Of a stretch of 64,000 nt of DNA, positions 32,169-39,898 are shown piece by piece. The notes beneath the pieces were generated by a model that was not told the origin of the DNA, ran no database searches, and saw only the letters and a list, made by a program, of their open reading frames with translations. The DNA comes from Methanothermobacter sp049720995 (GTDB lineage: Archaea > Methanobacteriota > Methanobacteria > Methanobacteriales > Methanothermobacteraceae). A program made the translations under genes and the position numbers. Position 1 is the stretch's first letter; each line of letters starts with the position of its first letter. The stretch spans positions 1 to 64,000 of the forward strand of contig NZ_JBNASF010000006.1 in the NCBI RefSeq assembly GCF_049720995.1. Reading direction: 5' to 3'.

Positions 32169-34112
32169 ATGGAGATGCACAGACACCATGAAATGGAATA
32201 CAGGAGGAGATTCATTGTATGCCTCCTCCTCACCATCCCTGTTATCCTGCTTGGTGAACTGCCAACAGGGACTGTTCTGGTAAGCTTTGAGGGTAGTGAA
32301 CTGGTTGTTCTGATCATATCATCCATCATATTCTTCTACGGGGGCTACCCCTTCCTGAGGGGATCCGTGAGGGAGATTTCATCCAGAACCCCCGGTATGA
32401 TGACCCTCATCGCCGTGGCCATAACCGTGGCCTACATCTACAGCCTCGGGGTACCGGCCGGCCCTGGGGGTATGGTGTTCTTTGTTGAACTTGTAACCCT
32501 AATTGACGTCATGCTCCTCGGGCACTGGATCGAGATGAGATCTGTCAGGAGCGCCTCCGGGGCAGTTGAGAGGCTTGCAAGGCTCATCCCCAAGAAGGCC
32601 CACCTCCTGGTGGATGGAAAGGTTGAAGATGTTGATGTGGCCACCCTCAAACCAGGCGACATCGTGCTTGTGAGGTCAGCAGAGAAGATACCCACGGATG
32701 GAACCGTGATAAAGGGGGAATCCCATGTGAATGAGGCGCTGCTCACCGGGGAGTCGGTTCCCGTCAGAAAGTTCCCTGGTGACCGGGTTATTGGGGGTTC
32801 CATAAACACCGGAGGCCCCCTCACTGTGGAGGTGGAGCGCGTTGGTGAGGAATCATTCATTTCCCAGATAATCCGGCTTGTGGGGATGGCCCAGGAGGGG
32901 AGGACAAGGACTCAGGTGCTGGCAGACAGGGCAGCATTCTGGTTAACAGTTGTTGCCCTTACCGGTGGGGTCCTCACATTCACAGCATGGTACGGCCTTG
33001 GTATGGGAGCATTCTTCTCACTTGAAAGGTCAGTGACGGTCATGGTAACAGCCTGCCCCCATGCCCTGGGACTTGCAATACCCCTTGTGATAGCTGTCTC
33101 CACCGCAATCTCAGCAGGGAGGGGCATACTCATAAGGAACCGGGAAGCCTTCGAGAACGCCATGAACCCTGATGTTGTTGTTTTTGACAAGACAGGAACA
33201 CTGACGGTGGGTGAACTCGGGATAACCGATGTCATATCCTTTGACCCTGAAATGGATGAGGGGGAGATACTATCCTATGCTGCAGCCGTTGAGTCAGCCT
33301 CCAGTCACCCCATAGCCAGGGGCATAGTTGAGGCCGTGGATGAGGTGCTCCCTGTGGAGAACTTTGCAGCGATAGGTGGAAGGGGTGTTATGGGGCATGT
33401 GAACGGCTCAAGGGTGAAGGTACTCAGCTACAGTTACACAGAGGAACTCGGACTCATGGTTAAGGACCCCAGGGTTGATGAACTCATGGATCAGCCTAAA
33501 ACCACGGTCTTTGTAACTGTGAACGATGAACTCAAGGGCTGCATTGCCCTTGCAGATGTCATACGCCCCGAGGCCAGGGATGCCATCAGGATACTCAGAT
33601 CCCGCGGTATAAGGTGCATGATGTTAACCGGTGACAGCCAGAGGGTCGCCGGCTGGGTTGCCTCCGAACTTGGCATTGATGAATACCAGGCACAGCTCAT
33701 CCCCCAGGAGAAATATGAGGTCATAAGGGGACTGCAGGATGACGGGCTCAGGGTTGCAGTGGTGGGGGATGGTGTAAACGATGCCCCGGCCCTTGCACAG
33801 GCAGATATCGGCATAGCCATAGGGGCCGGGACCGATGTGGCGATTGAAAGTGCCGATGTGGTGCTTGTGAGGAGCAACCCCCTTGATGTTGTTGACCTCA
33901 TGGACCTTGCATCGGCCACCTACAGCAAGATGAAGGAGAACCTGATCTGGGCCACTGGTTACAACGTCATAGCCCTCCCTCTTGCAGCCGGGGTGCTGTA
34001 TGGCCAGGGCCTCATCCTGACACCCGCCATGGGGGCCATACTCATGTCTGTAAGTACTGTCATAGTGGCCCTCAATGCCAAGACATTCAGTTTCAGGGGT
34101 CATGGCGGTTAA
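32169..34112 (+). CDS. copB: Heavy-metal P-type ATPase, CopB type
   Basis: This pump uses ATP to move a metal ion, probably copper, across the membrane. The 647-residue protein has the TGES actuator motif (LLTGESVPV), the membrane metal motif CPH (VTACPHALGLA), the phosphorylation site DKTGTLT, HP in SSHPIARG, MLTGD and VGDGVNDAPALA. CPH rather than CPC marks the CopB subgroup. There is no N-terminal HMA domain, only a short histidine-rich start (MEMHRHHEM). It follows the YyaL-type gene directly. Confidence 0.93.
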   Translation: MEMHRHHEMEYRRRFIVCLLLTIPVILLGELPTGTVLVSFEGSELVVLIISSIIFFYGGYPFLRGSVREISSRTPGMMTLIAVAITVAYIYSLGVPAGPGGMVFFVELVTLIDVMLLGHWIEMRSVRSASGAVERLARLIPKKAHLLVDGKVEDVDVATLKPGDIVLVRSAEKIPTDGTVIKGESHVNEALLTGESVPVRKFPGDRVIGGSINTGGPLTVEVERVGEESFISQIIRLVGMAQEGRTRTQVLADRAAFWLTVVALTGGVLTFTAWYGLGMGAFFSLERSVTVMVTACPHALGLAIPLVIAVSTAISAGRGILIRNREAFENAMNPDVVVFDKTGTLTVGELGITDVISFDPEMDEGEILSYAAAVESASSHPIARGIVEAVDEVLPVENFAAIGGRGVMGHVNGSRVKVLSYSYTEELGLMVKDPRVDELMDQPKTTVFVTVNDELKGCIALADVIRPEARDAIRILRSRGIRCMMLTGDSQRVAGWVASELGIDEYQAQLIPQEKYEVIRGLQDDGLRVAVVGDGVNDAPALAQADIGIAIGAGTDVAIESADVVLVRSNPLDVVDLMDLASATYSKMKENLIWATGYNVIALPLAAGVLYGQGLILTPAMGAILMSVSTVIVALNAKTFSFRGHGG

Positions 34113-34185
34113 GTTCACAGGCAGAGAACATAAAATGAAAGGATTTAATATGAGTTGGTTGCATATATTGGATGGGTGAAAAAAA

Positions 34186-34770
34186 ATGAAAAGGACCCTG
34201 GAGAACCTTACAAAGGCCTTCATTGGTGAAAGCCAGGCGAGGAACAGATACACCTTCTATGCGAAAATTGCAAAGAAGGAAGGATTCGAGCAGATATCCG
34301 AGATATTCCTGACCACCGCCGAGAATGAGAGGGAACACGCCAAGTGGCTCTTCCGCCTCATAAATGAACTCAGGAAGGAGGCAGGGGATGAACCCGAGTC
34401 CATCGTTGTGGACGCAGAGGCCCCCCTCATCCTCGGAAGTACCGATGAGAACCTGATAGCCGCCATTGCAGGTGAGCACTACGAGAACAGCGAAATGTAC
34501 CCTGAATTTGCCGATGTTGCAGAGGAGGAGGGGTACCCTGAGATTGCCAAGAGACTCAGGGCGATAGGAGAAGCGGAGAAGCACCACGAGGAACGTTACA
34601 GGAAGCTGCTTAAACTTGTTGAAACAGGCAAGGTTTACAGGAAGGATGAACCTGTGGCCTGGGTCTGCAGGAAGTGTGGCTACGTCCATGAGGGTACAGA
34701 GCCACCAGAGAAGTGTCCATCATGTGACCATCCCACCAGGTACTTCCAGGTGAAATGTGAGGAGTACTAG
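34186..34770 (+). CDS. rbr: Rubrerythrin
   Basis: Rubrerythrin reduces hydrogen peroxide in anaerobes. The 194-residue protein has the four-helix diiron domain (ESQARNRYTFYAK, ENEREHAKWLFRL, EKHHEERYRKLL) and a C-terminal rubredoxin domain with CRKCGY and CPSCDHP binding one iron. GGTGA precedes ATG 34186. The superoxide reductase gene follows 12 bp later, so peroxide made by that enzyme could be removed by this one. Confidence 0.96.
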   Translation: MKRTLENLTKAFIGESQARNRYTFYAKIAKKEGFEQISEIFLTTAENEREHAKWLFRLINELRKEAGDEPESIVVDAEAPLILGSTDENLIAAIAGEHYENSEMYPEFADVAEEEGYPEIAKRLRAIGEAEKHHEERYRKLLKLVETGKVYRKDEPVAWVCRKCGYVHEGTEPPEKCPSCDHPTRYFQVKCEEY

Positions 34771-34782
34771 AAGGGAAGCCAT

Positions 34783-35157
34783 ATGACAGAGAGGAACCAG
34801 ATATTCAGGTGCAACGTCTGCGGGAACATCGTGGAGGTACTCAACCCTGGCGCGGGTCAGCTGGTATGCTGCAACCAGCCAATGGAGCTCCTCGTTGCAA
34901 GAAGAACAGATGTTGGGCCAGAGAAACACTTGCCCGTCGTTGAGAGGAGCGGTGATGGAATCAGGGTTAAAATTGGTGAGGTACCCCACCCAATGGAGGA
35001 GAACCATCACATACAGTGGGTAGAGGTCATAGCAGGGACAGAGGTCCACAGGAGGGATCTCAGGCCAGGTGACAGGCCAGAGGCTGAATTCCCTGTTGAC
35101 CCTGACTCAGAGTTCATGGTGAGGGCCTACTGCAATATCCATGGACTCTGGTACTGA
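34783..35157 (+). CDS. Superoxide reductase, desulfoferrodoxin type
   Basis: The enzyme reduces superoxide to hydrogen peroxide without forming oxygen. The 124-residue protein has an N-terminal desulforedoxin iron site (CNVCGN and the CC pair in LVCCNQ) and the C-terminal catalytic center with histidines in EKHLP, HPMEENHHIQW and the YCNIHGLW cysteine-histidine pair. This two-center form is the desulfoferrodoxin class. The linked rubrerythrin gene makes an oxygen-defence operon. Confidence 0.95.
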   Translation: MTERNQIFRCNVCGNIVEVLNPGAGQLVCCNQPMELLVARRTDVGPEKHLPVVERSGDGIRVKIGEVPHPMEENHHIQWVEVIAGTEVHRRDLRPGDRPEAEFPVDPDSEFMVRAYCNIHGLWY

Positions 35158-35280
35158 TGGTTCAATCAACCTTTTATTTTCATAGAATGAACTTTTAGTT
35201 GCTCTAATTAGAGAGTGCTCTGGTACGTATCAGTAGGTATGGATGCTCTGGAGAGTTTTTATGGAAGGAGGCTTTATTTT

Positions 35281-35640
35281 ATGAAAATTAAGTATATAAC
35301 CATGATAGTTAAAGATATGGATGAATCCGTCCGCTTTTACAGGGATGTCATGGGTTTTGAGGTGGATAGCCACTATGACCTTGGAGATCATGGTGAGATA
35401 ACCATCCTCCGGGGTGATGGGGAAACCATGGTGGAACTCATAAGGAATCCCGTCAACAAAGAGGGTTTATTCTCGGTTGGAATGGACGTCGATGACCTTG
35501 AAGTCACACTGCAGGAGCTGAGATCCCGGGGGGCAAGGGTTGTAATGGATCCAACACCCATAACTGTGGGAAAACTTGCATTCATAGAGGACCCCAATGG
35601 GGTGAGGATAGCCCTGATTCAGCACACGGATGGGAACTGA
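35281..35640 (+). CDS. Glyoxalase/VOC-fold protein
   Basis: A 119-residue protein with two beta-alpha-beta-beta-beta repeats of the vicinal oxygen chelate fold (KYITMIVKDMDESVRFYRDV and GMDVDDLEVTLQEL, then GKLAFIEDPNGVRIALIQH). Glutamates in METMVELI-like and later strands could bind metal. The substrate is unknown. A longer frame from 35215 exists, but ATG 35281 has GGAGG nine bases upstream and matches the domain start. It stands alone downstream of the superoxide reductase gene. Confidence 0.82.
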   Translation: MKIKYITMIVKDMDESVRFYRDVMGFEVDSHYDLGDHGEITILRGDGETMVELIRNPVNKEGLFSVGMDVDDLEVTLQELRSRGARVVMDPTPITVGKLAFIEDPNGVRIALIQHTDGN

Positions 35641-35761
35641 ACCTCAATTTACAGATCATCCGGTTCCATGACCGGTGAAAATTCTGGCTCCATAAACCAT
35701 GCTCAGGATAACCCAACCCCACAATCACAAAAAACCTCACATAACCCCTACAGATAAACTA

Positions 35762-35818
35762 CCCAAACCCAAAACCTTTACCCAAACCCAAAACCTTTAC
35801 CCAAACCCAAAACTTTTA
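35762..35818. repeat. Three tandem 19-bp repeats, G-quadruplex capable
   Basis: The unit cccaaacccaaaaccttta occurs at 35762-35780 and 35781-35799 exactly and at 35800-35818 with one change. The minus strand is therefore GGG-rich with six GGG tracts separated by TTT or about 10 bases. The array sits just before the TATA-like attataaaa of the lipoprotein gene. The rest of the 203-bp gap 35641-35843 shows no gene. Confidence 0.9.
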
Positions 35819-35843
35819 TTTTTCAAATTATAAAATCCCCTCC

Positions 35844-36332
35844 ATGAAGAGGATCTATCTTATGGCACTCCTTCTTCTTACCGTAAGTGTGAGTGGCTGC
35901 ATAACTTCAGGGAACAGCAGCATCAACCAGCTTGCCCCCCAGATAAATGATCATATAAAGAAGGGTGATGCTTATTTCAATGAATCAGCACTTGCAGCAA
36001 ACAGCTTCAAACTGGACGATGCGCTTTCAAAGTGCGAACTTGCAGAGAGTGAGTATAGTTCCGCCAGGACCCTTGCATCCGAGGCCCTGAATCATGCTAA
36101 GGACACAGGTGACCCCATAGTGGTCAACTACATCGAACTCCTGGTATCTGAGCTGGAGGCAAAACTCAACGCCACCCAACAGCTTAAGAATGCCATACAG
36201 ATGTTCACACTGAAAGACACTGAGAGCGGGAACTCAAATATAGAACTTGCAAATGGTTACATGCTGAGTGCAAAGGAATTCGAAAGAAAAAGACAGGAAA
36301 TTGTAAATAAAAATCCCGAAAGGTTCAGTTAA
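35844..36332 (+). CDS. Predicted lipoprotein, unknown function
   Basis: A 162-residue protein with a signal peptide and lipobox (LTVSVSGC, cysteine at about residue 19), so it is probably lipid-anchored outside the membrane. The rest is helical, charged and coiled-coil-like (DDALSKCELAESEYSSARTLASEAL). No family recognised. The last 24 bases and the stop codon lie in the first copy of a 48-bp tandem repeat, so the next copy encodes an almost identical tail and stop that is not used. The gene may have lost or gained a repeat. Confidence 0.75.
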   Translation: MKRIYLMALLLLTVSVSGCITSGNSSINQLAPQINDHIKKGDAYFNESALAANSFKLDDALSKCELAESEYSSARTLASEALNHAKDTGDPIVVNYIELLVSELEAKLNATQQLKNAIQMFTLKDTESGNSNIELANGYMLSAKEFERKRQEIVNKNPERFS

Positions 36333-36424
36333 ACTTACAGTACACACCCCTTATCTAAAAATCCTGAAAGGTCCAGTTAAACTTACAGTACACACCCCTT
36401 ATCTAAAAATCCTGAAAGGTTCAG
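36309..36424. repeat. 48-bp tandem repeat spanning the lipoprotein stop codon (about 2.4 copies)
   Basis: Copies run 36309-36356 and 36357-36404, with a partial third to 36424. Each begins aaaaatcc, then gaaaggt and agttaaacttacagtacaca. The period is a multiple of three, so copy two keeps the reading frame and repeats the last codons and TAA of the lipoprotein gene. Confidence 0.9.
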
Positions 36425-36429
36425 GTCCC

Positions 36430-37629
36430 CTATGGGGCCCCTTCAACTTCCAGGAACCTTTCGCCTGTGATTCTGACAGCCACTGACCCAATGGGTGCCG
36501 TGAAGAGTATGGCAAGTACCGCCATTGCAAGTATTGTTTGACCCGCCTCAACCCCCGCGGCAAGGGGTATGGCACCCACAGCTGCCTGCACAGTAGCCTT
36601 TGGTATGTAAGCTGCTATACAGAATACCCTTTCCCTCAAATTAAGGTTGGAGCCTCTGAGTGCCAGGAGCACACCCATACTCCTTGCTGCAAGACCAAGG
36701 AGTATCACTGCCAGTCCCAGGAGTCCCACCTGGAATATGAGTTTAACGTCAACCGCTGCCCCCACAAGCACAAAGAGCAGTATCTCTGCAAAGATCCATA
36801 CCTTGTTGAATTTCTCAGAGAGCTTGAGTCCTGTTTCAGGCATCCTCTCAAGTATAACAAGCCCTGTTACCATCACACCAACCAGTGCAGCTATCGGGAC
36901 ATATGCACTGAGTATATCCCCTGCATTCTTAAGGAGTATTGCCGCGCCCAGTATGATGAGTGTCTTCTCAGTGCTTCTTATCTCAAATTTCCTGAAGAGA
37001 TACACAAGGGCAAGACCAAGGGCAAGGCCCGCAACCATACCTGTCAGTATTGATATCGGGACCCCCAGGACCTCCACAAGGAAGTTAACCTGCTGGCCCT
37101 GATACATTCCCAGGAACGCCGAGAAGAGGGTTATTGAAACAACGTCATCCACAGAGGCTCCTGTCAGTATAATGGTGGGTATACCCTTGGCTGTCCCCAT
37201 CCTCCTCTCAATGAAGGAGAGCATCTGTGGGACTATAACTGCAGGTGAAACCGCGGCTATAACAAAACCAAGGATACCCGCCTCTATGAGTGAAAGGCCC
37301 AGTATGTAGTGGGCTGCGAACATCACAGCGAAACCCTCAACGACATCGGGTATGAAACTCATCTTAACTGCGGTCATGCCCACCTTTCTTAGGCTTTCGA
37401 GGTTTATACCAAAACCAGCCCTCAGGAGGATTATTATGAGTGCTATGACCCTGAGGTCGGGTGAAACGTCCATTATACTTTTTGATATAAGGTTCAGTCC
37501 ATGGGGACCTATCAGAATGCCCAGTACAAGCATCCCCAGGATTCCCGGTATCCCGATGCGGTTGAATACCCTGCTGAACAGAAGACCAAGTAAGATAATA
37601 ACAGCTACGCTGAATGCAACATACTCCAA
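36430..37629 (-). CDS. Cation:proton antiporter (CPA family)
   Basis: A 399-residue polytopic membrane protein (about 11-13 helices) of the sodium/proton antiporter superfamily. The paired-aspartate ion site is visible in GASVDDVVSI (about residue 155-164), and the first helices show FNRIGIPGILGMLVLGILIGPHGL, typical of CPA2/KefB-like transporters. It lacks a TrkA-N domain. The start is TTG 37629 with GGAGGT six bases upstream. It probably exchanges Na+ or K+ for H+. Confidence 0.88.
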   Translation of the reverse strand: MEYVAFSVAVIILLGLLFSRVFNRIGIPGILGMLVLGILIGPHGLNLISKSIMDVSPDLRVIALIIILLRAGFGINLESLRKVGMTAVKMSFIPDVVEGFAVMFAAHYILGLSLIEAGILGFVIAAVSPAVIVPQMLSFIERRMGTAKGIPTIILTGASVDDVVSITLFSAFLGMYQGQQVNFLVEVLGVPISILTGMVAGLALGLALVYLFRKFEIRSTEKTLIILGAAILLKNAGDILSAYVPIAALVGVMVTGLVILERMPETGLKLSEKFNKVWIFAEILLFVLVGAAVDVKLIFQVGLLGLAVILLGLAARSMGVLLALRGSNLNLRERVFCIAAYIPKATVQAAVGAIPLAAGVEAGQTILAMAVLAILFTAPIGSVAVRITGERFLEVEGAP

Positions 37630-37767
37630 ATTGATACCTCCATCTGGAGGATAGCTCCTCCTACATTTTTTCTGCAGGAGTCATCAGCCAGAAAAAGCGT
37701 TTAAAGGTGGACTCCATCACCTATATACTGAACTTCAGGTTGATTTATATAAATTTTCCGGTTGCTT

Positions 37768-38925
37768 TCATCTAAGGAACCTTCCTCTCCTCCGTTCAAC
37801 ACCAGCTATTACAGCTATGGCAGCTGACTGGGTTATAATTGAAAACAGGACAACCGCAGGTATCCACAAACCGTAGAGGTAGCCCATAAGGAGGCTTCCC
37901 GAAAACCAGGCGACTCCAAAAACCATGTTGAACGTCCCGTAGGCTGAGCCCCTCCTCTCTGGTGGAGAAAACCTTGAAACTGCTGCCCTCATAACAGACT
38001 CCTGTGCACCCATACCCACACCCCAGAGTGCCGCCCCAGTAACTGCCGCCACTGAGCCGCCAAGGAAGGCAAGGGGGGCATAGAGCATGGAGATGAACAC
38101 CGCAAGGGCCATGACCCTGAAACCATACCTGTCAAAGTACCTTCCAAAGATGAGAGCTGAGACGGCATCTGTGAGCATGGCAAGGGAATACAGGACAGGA
38201 ATCATTGAGGGTCCCATAACCCCACTCACTCCAAGGTGGTAACCCACAAGTGGAAAATCAGCGTATCCGAGGGCTATGAAACATACAGCGAGCATGTAAA
38301 TCCAGTAGGAACCTCTGAATGATGAGTAATCAATTCCTGTTGAGGTTTCAAGTTCACCTGGACGTGGAAAGAGGAGGTAACCTGCAGTTAAAACTGAGAG
38401 CGCCATGACCGCCGGAACTGCAAGGATCAGGAACCCCTCCCTGAAGCCTCCGCCAAGTGCCAGAACAATGAAAACTATGAGGGGTGCTGCAACAGCCCCA
38501 ATCTGGTCAAGGGCCTCATGTATCCCGAATCCAGTACCATGACCCATACCTGAGGATGCATATGATAAAATAGCATCCCGGGGTGGTGTTCTGAGGCCCT
38601 TACCCACCCTCTCCATTATTATCAGGAGAACCGCCGCCTGCCAGTTACCTGCAAATGCAAGGAGAGGCACAGCTATAAGGTTGATCAGGTAGCCGGCAAA
38701 TGTTATGAACCAGTACCTCCCTGTTCTATCTGAGATGTACCCTGAAAGGAACCTTATAATGTACCCTGAAAGTTCACCGAACCCTGCCGCAAATCCAACC
38801 ATGAATGCGCTGGCGCCGAGAAAGGCCATGAATGGCCCTGTTATTCCCCTGGCACCCTCATAGGTCATGTCTGCAAATAGGCTCACAATTCCGAGTATGA
38901 TTATGAACTTAGCCGCCCTATTCAT
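37768..38925 (-). CDS. Major facilitator superfamily transporter
   Basis: A 385-residue protein with about 12 membrane helices and the MFS signature between helices 2 and 3 (SGYISDRTGRYWF) with the KGLRTPPRDAIL segment typical of a drug or metabolite transporter subgroup. The substrate cannot be inferred. It starts with ATG at 38925. It stands between the antiporter and the split prenyltransferase-repeat gene on the same strand. Confidence 0.85.
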   Translation of the reverse strand: MNRAAKFIIILGIVSLFADMTYEGARGITGPFMAFLGASAFMVGFAAGFGELSGYIIRFLSGYISDRTGRYWFITFAGYLINLIAVPLLAFAGNWQAAVLLIIMERVGKGLRTPPRDAILSYASSGMGHGTGFGIHEALDQIGAVAAPLIVFIVLALGGGFREGFLILAVPAVMALSVLTAGYLLFPRPGELETSTGIDYSSFRGSYWIYMLAVCFIALGYADFPLVGYHLGVSGVMGPSMIPVLYSLAMLTDAVSALIFGRYFDRYGFRVMALAVFISMLYAPLAFLGGSVAAVTGAALWGVGMGAQESVMRAAVSRFSPPERRGSAYGTFNMVFGVAWFSGSLLMGYLYGLWIPAVVLFSIITQSAAIAVIAGVERRRGRFLR

Positions 38926-39029
38926 GGTAAACCCCCATAGAAAAATGAGTCTCCCTCCCCCTTACGAATTTAACTGCCTGTAAAATCCCGGCAGAGGAAT
39001 GAATTTCCAGTTTAGAGATAATCATCACC

Positions 39030-39452
39030 TTAACCCCTGAACAGAATGTAAACCGCCCTATAGGTGTACTCAGGTTCAGATATGCCCATATACAGTGACC
39101 TCCTGAATCCCCCATCAGGGTTTCTCAATTTCAATATAAAGTCTCCCACATCATGTTTCATTCCCCTGAGGATCTCGTTGACCCTGAAACCTGCGTAAAC
39201 CGTCTCAATGTATGGCGGATGGGACAGGGGCGTGAAGTTCCAGCCCCCCTCACCCCAGCAGGAATCAGCAAATTCAAGCACCTCCTTCCTGCTGAAATTC
39301 ACACCATGGGCCTCCAGTATCTCAACCGCAAAATGGGTGTTTATGATGTCTGAACCGTGCCTTCCAAAACCGCCGTCATCGTTCTGAAGCGAAAGAACCC
39401 ATTCAGGGACCCCCTCAAGGTATTCACCATGGAGGCGGAGAACCGAATCCAT
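39030..39452 (-). CDS. Prenyltransferase-repeat protein, C-terminal part of a frameshifted gene
   Basis: The fragment (140 residues) contains prenyltransferase/squalene-cyclase type repeats (SLQNDDGGFGRHG, LRNPDGGFRRS) with alpha-helical pairs between, as in the beta subunit of prenyltransferases. The frame is open for 11 codons upstream of its ATG and reads KSKLEITYYMDS, joining smoothly to the neighbouring frame if one A is removed from the A5 run at 39477-39481. No catalytic aspartate motif is obvious, so function is unknown. Confidence 0.7.
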   Translation of the reverse strand: MDSVLRLHGEYLEGVPEWVLSLQNDDGGFGRHGSDIINTHFAVEILEAHGVNFSRKEVLEFADSCWGEGGWNFTPLSHPPYIETVYAGFRVNEILRGMKHDVGDFILKLRNPDGGFRRSLYMGISEPEYTYRAVYILFRG

Positions 39453-39465
39453 GTAATACGTTATT

Positions 39466-39792
39466 TCAAGCTTTGATTTTTCTGTAGGACCTTCTTAGAA
39501 GATCGAGAAATCTATCCTTTACCCTGAATTCCCTGCCATAATCAGCCAGCAAACTGCACCTGTAGAAAAGTCCCTGGGCAGCGAAGCTACCCCTCGAGTG
39601 AAGCTCCTCAAGCCAGTCAAGGGTTCTCGCAACATCATCAGGGAGAGAATCAATGACCTCCAGGGACTTTATGGCGTAATACGTATTTTTAGAGTCAGGA
39701 AGCCCCTCATAAAGTGTGTAACCCCCTGATGGGTGTCTCCTCATGTCAAAAAAGTTAATGATTCCCTCAACTATGGGTGACGTCCCTGACAT
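39466..39792 (-). CDS. Prenyltransferase-repeat protein, N-terminal part of a frameshifted gene
   Basis: This part (108 residues from ATG 39792, with GGGGGAT just upstream) shows the first helical repeat (RRHPSGGYTLYEGLPDSKNT, YYAIKSLEVIDSLP). It ends at a stop soon after RRSYRKIKA, while the downstream half continues in another frame through LEITYYMDSVL. A single base in the A5 tract separates them. The ORF extends upstream to 39900, but that would overlap the DHH nuclease start and is not favoured. The intact protein would have about 257 residues. Confidence 0.7.
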   Translation of the reverse strand: MSGTSPIVEGIINFFDMRRHPSGGYTLYEGLPDSKNTYYAIKSLEVIDSLPDDVARTLDWLEELHSRGSFAAQGLFYRCSLLADYGREFRVKDRFLDLLRRSYRKIKA

Positions 39793-39840
39793 CTTATCCC
39801 CCGGCTCCACAACAATCAAATATAAATAATGAACGCCGCC

Positions 39841-39850
39841 ATTATATAAT
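39841..39850. promoter_or_regulatory. Palindromic TATA element at a divergent gene midpoint
   Basis: attatataat is a perfect palindrome centred 53 bp from the prenyltransferase-repeat start (39792) and 53 bp from the DHH nuclease start (39899). It can be read as a TATA box for either gene. Confidence 0.5.
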
Positions 39851-39898
39851 AAGTTCCCGTTATTTATCATTAAATAAATCGTTTCTATGAGGAATACC

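Noticed and set aside
35762..36424. CRISPR array or IS remnant
   Set aside because: The two repeat sets are contiguous tandem units without spacers, and no transposase or cas gene is near.
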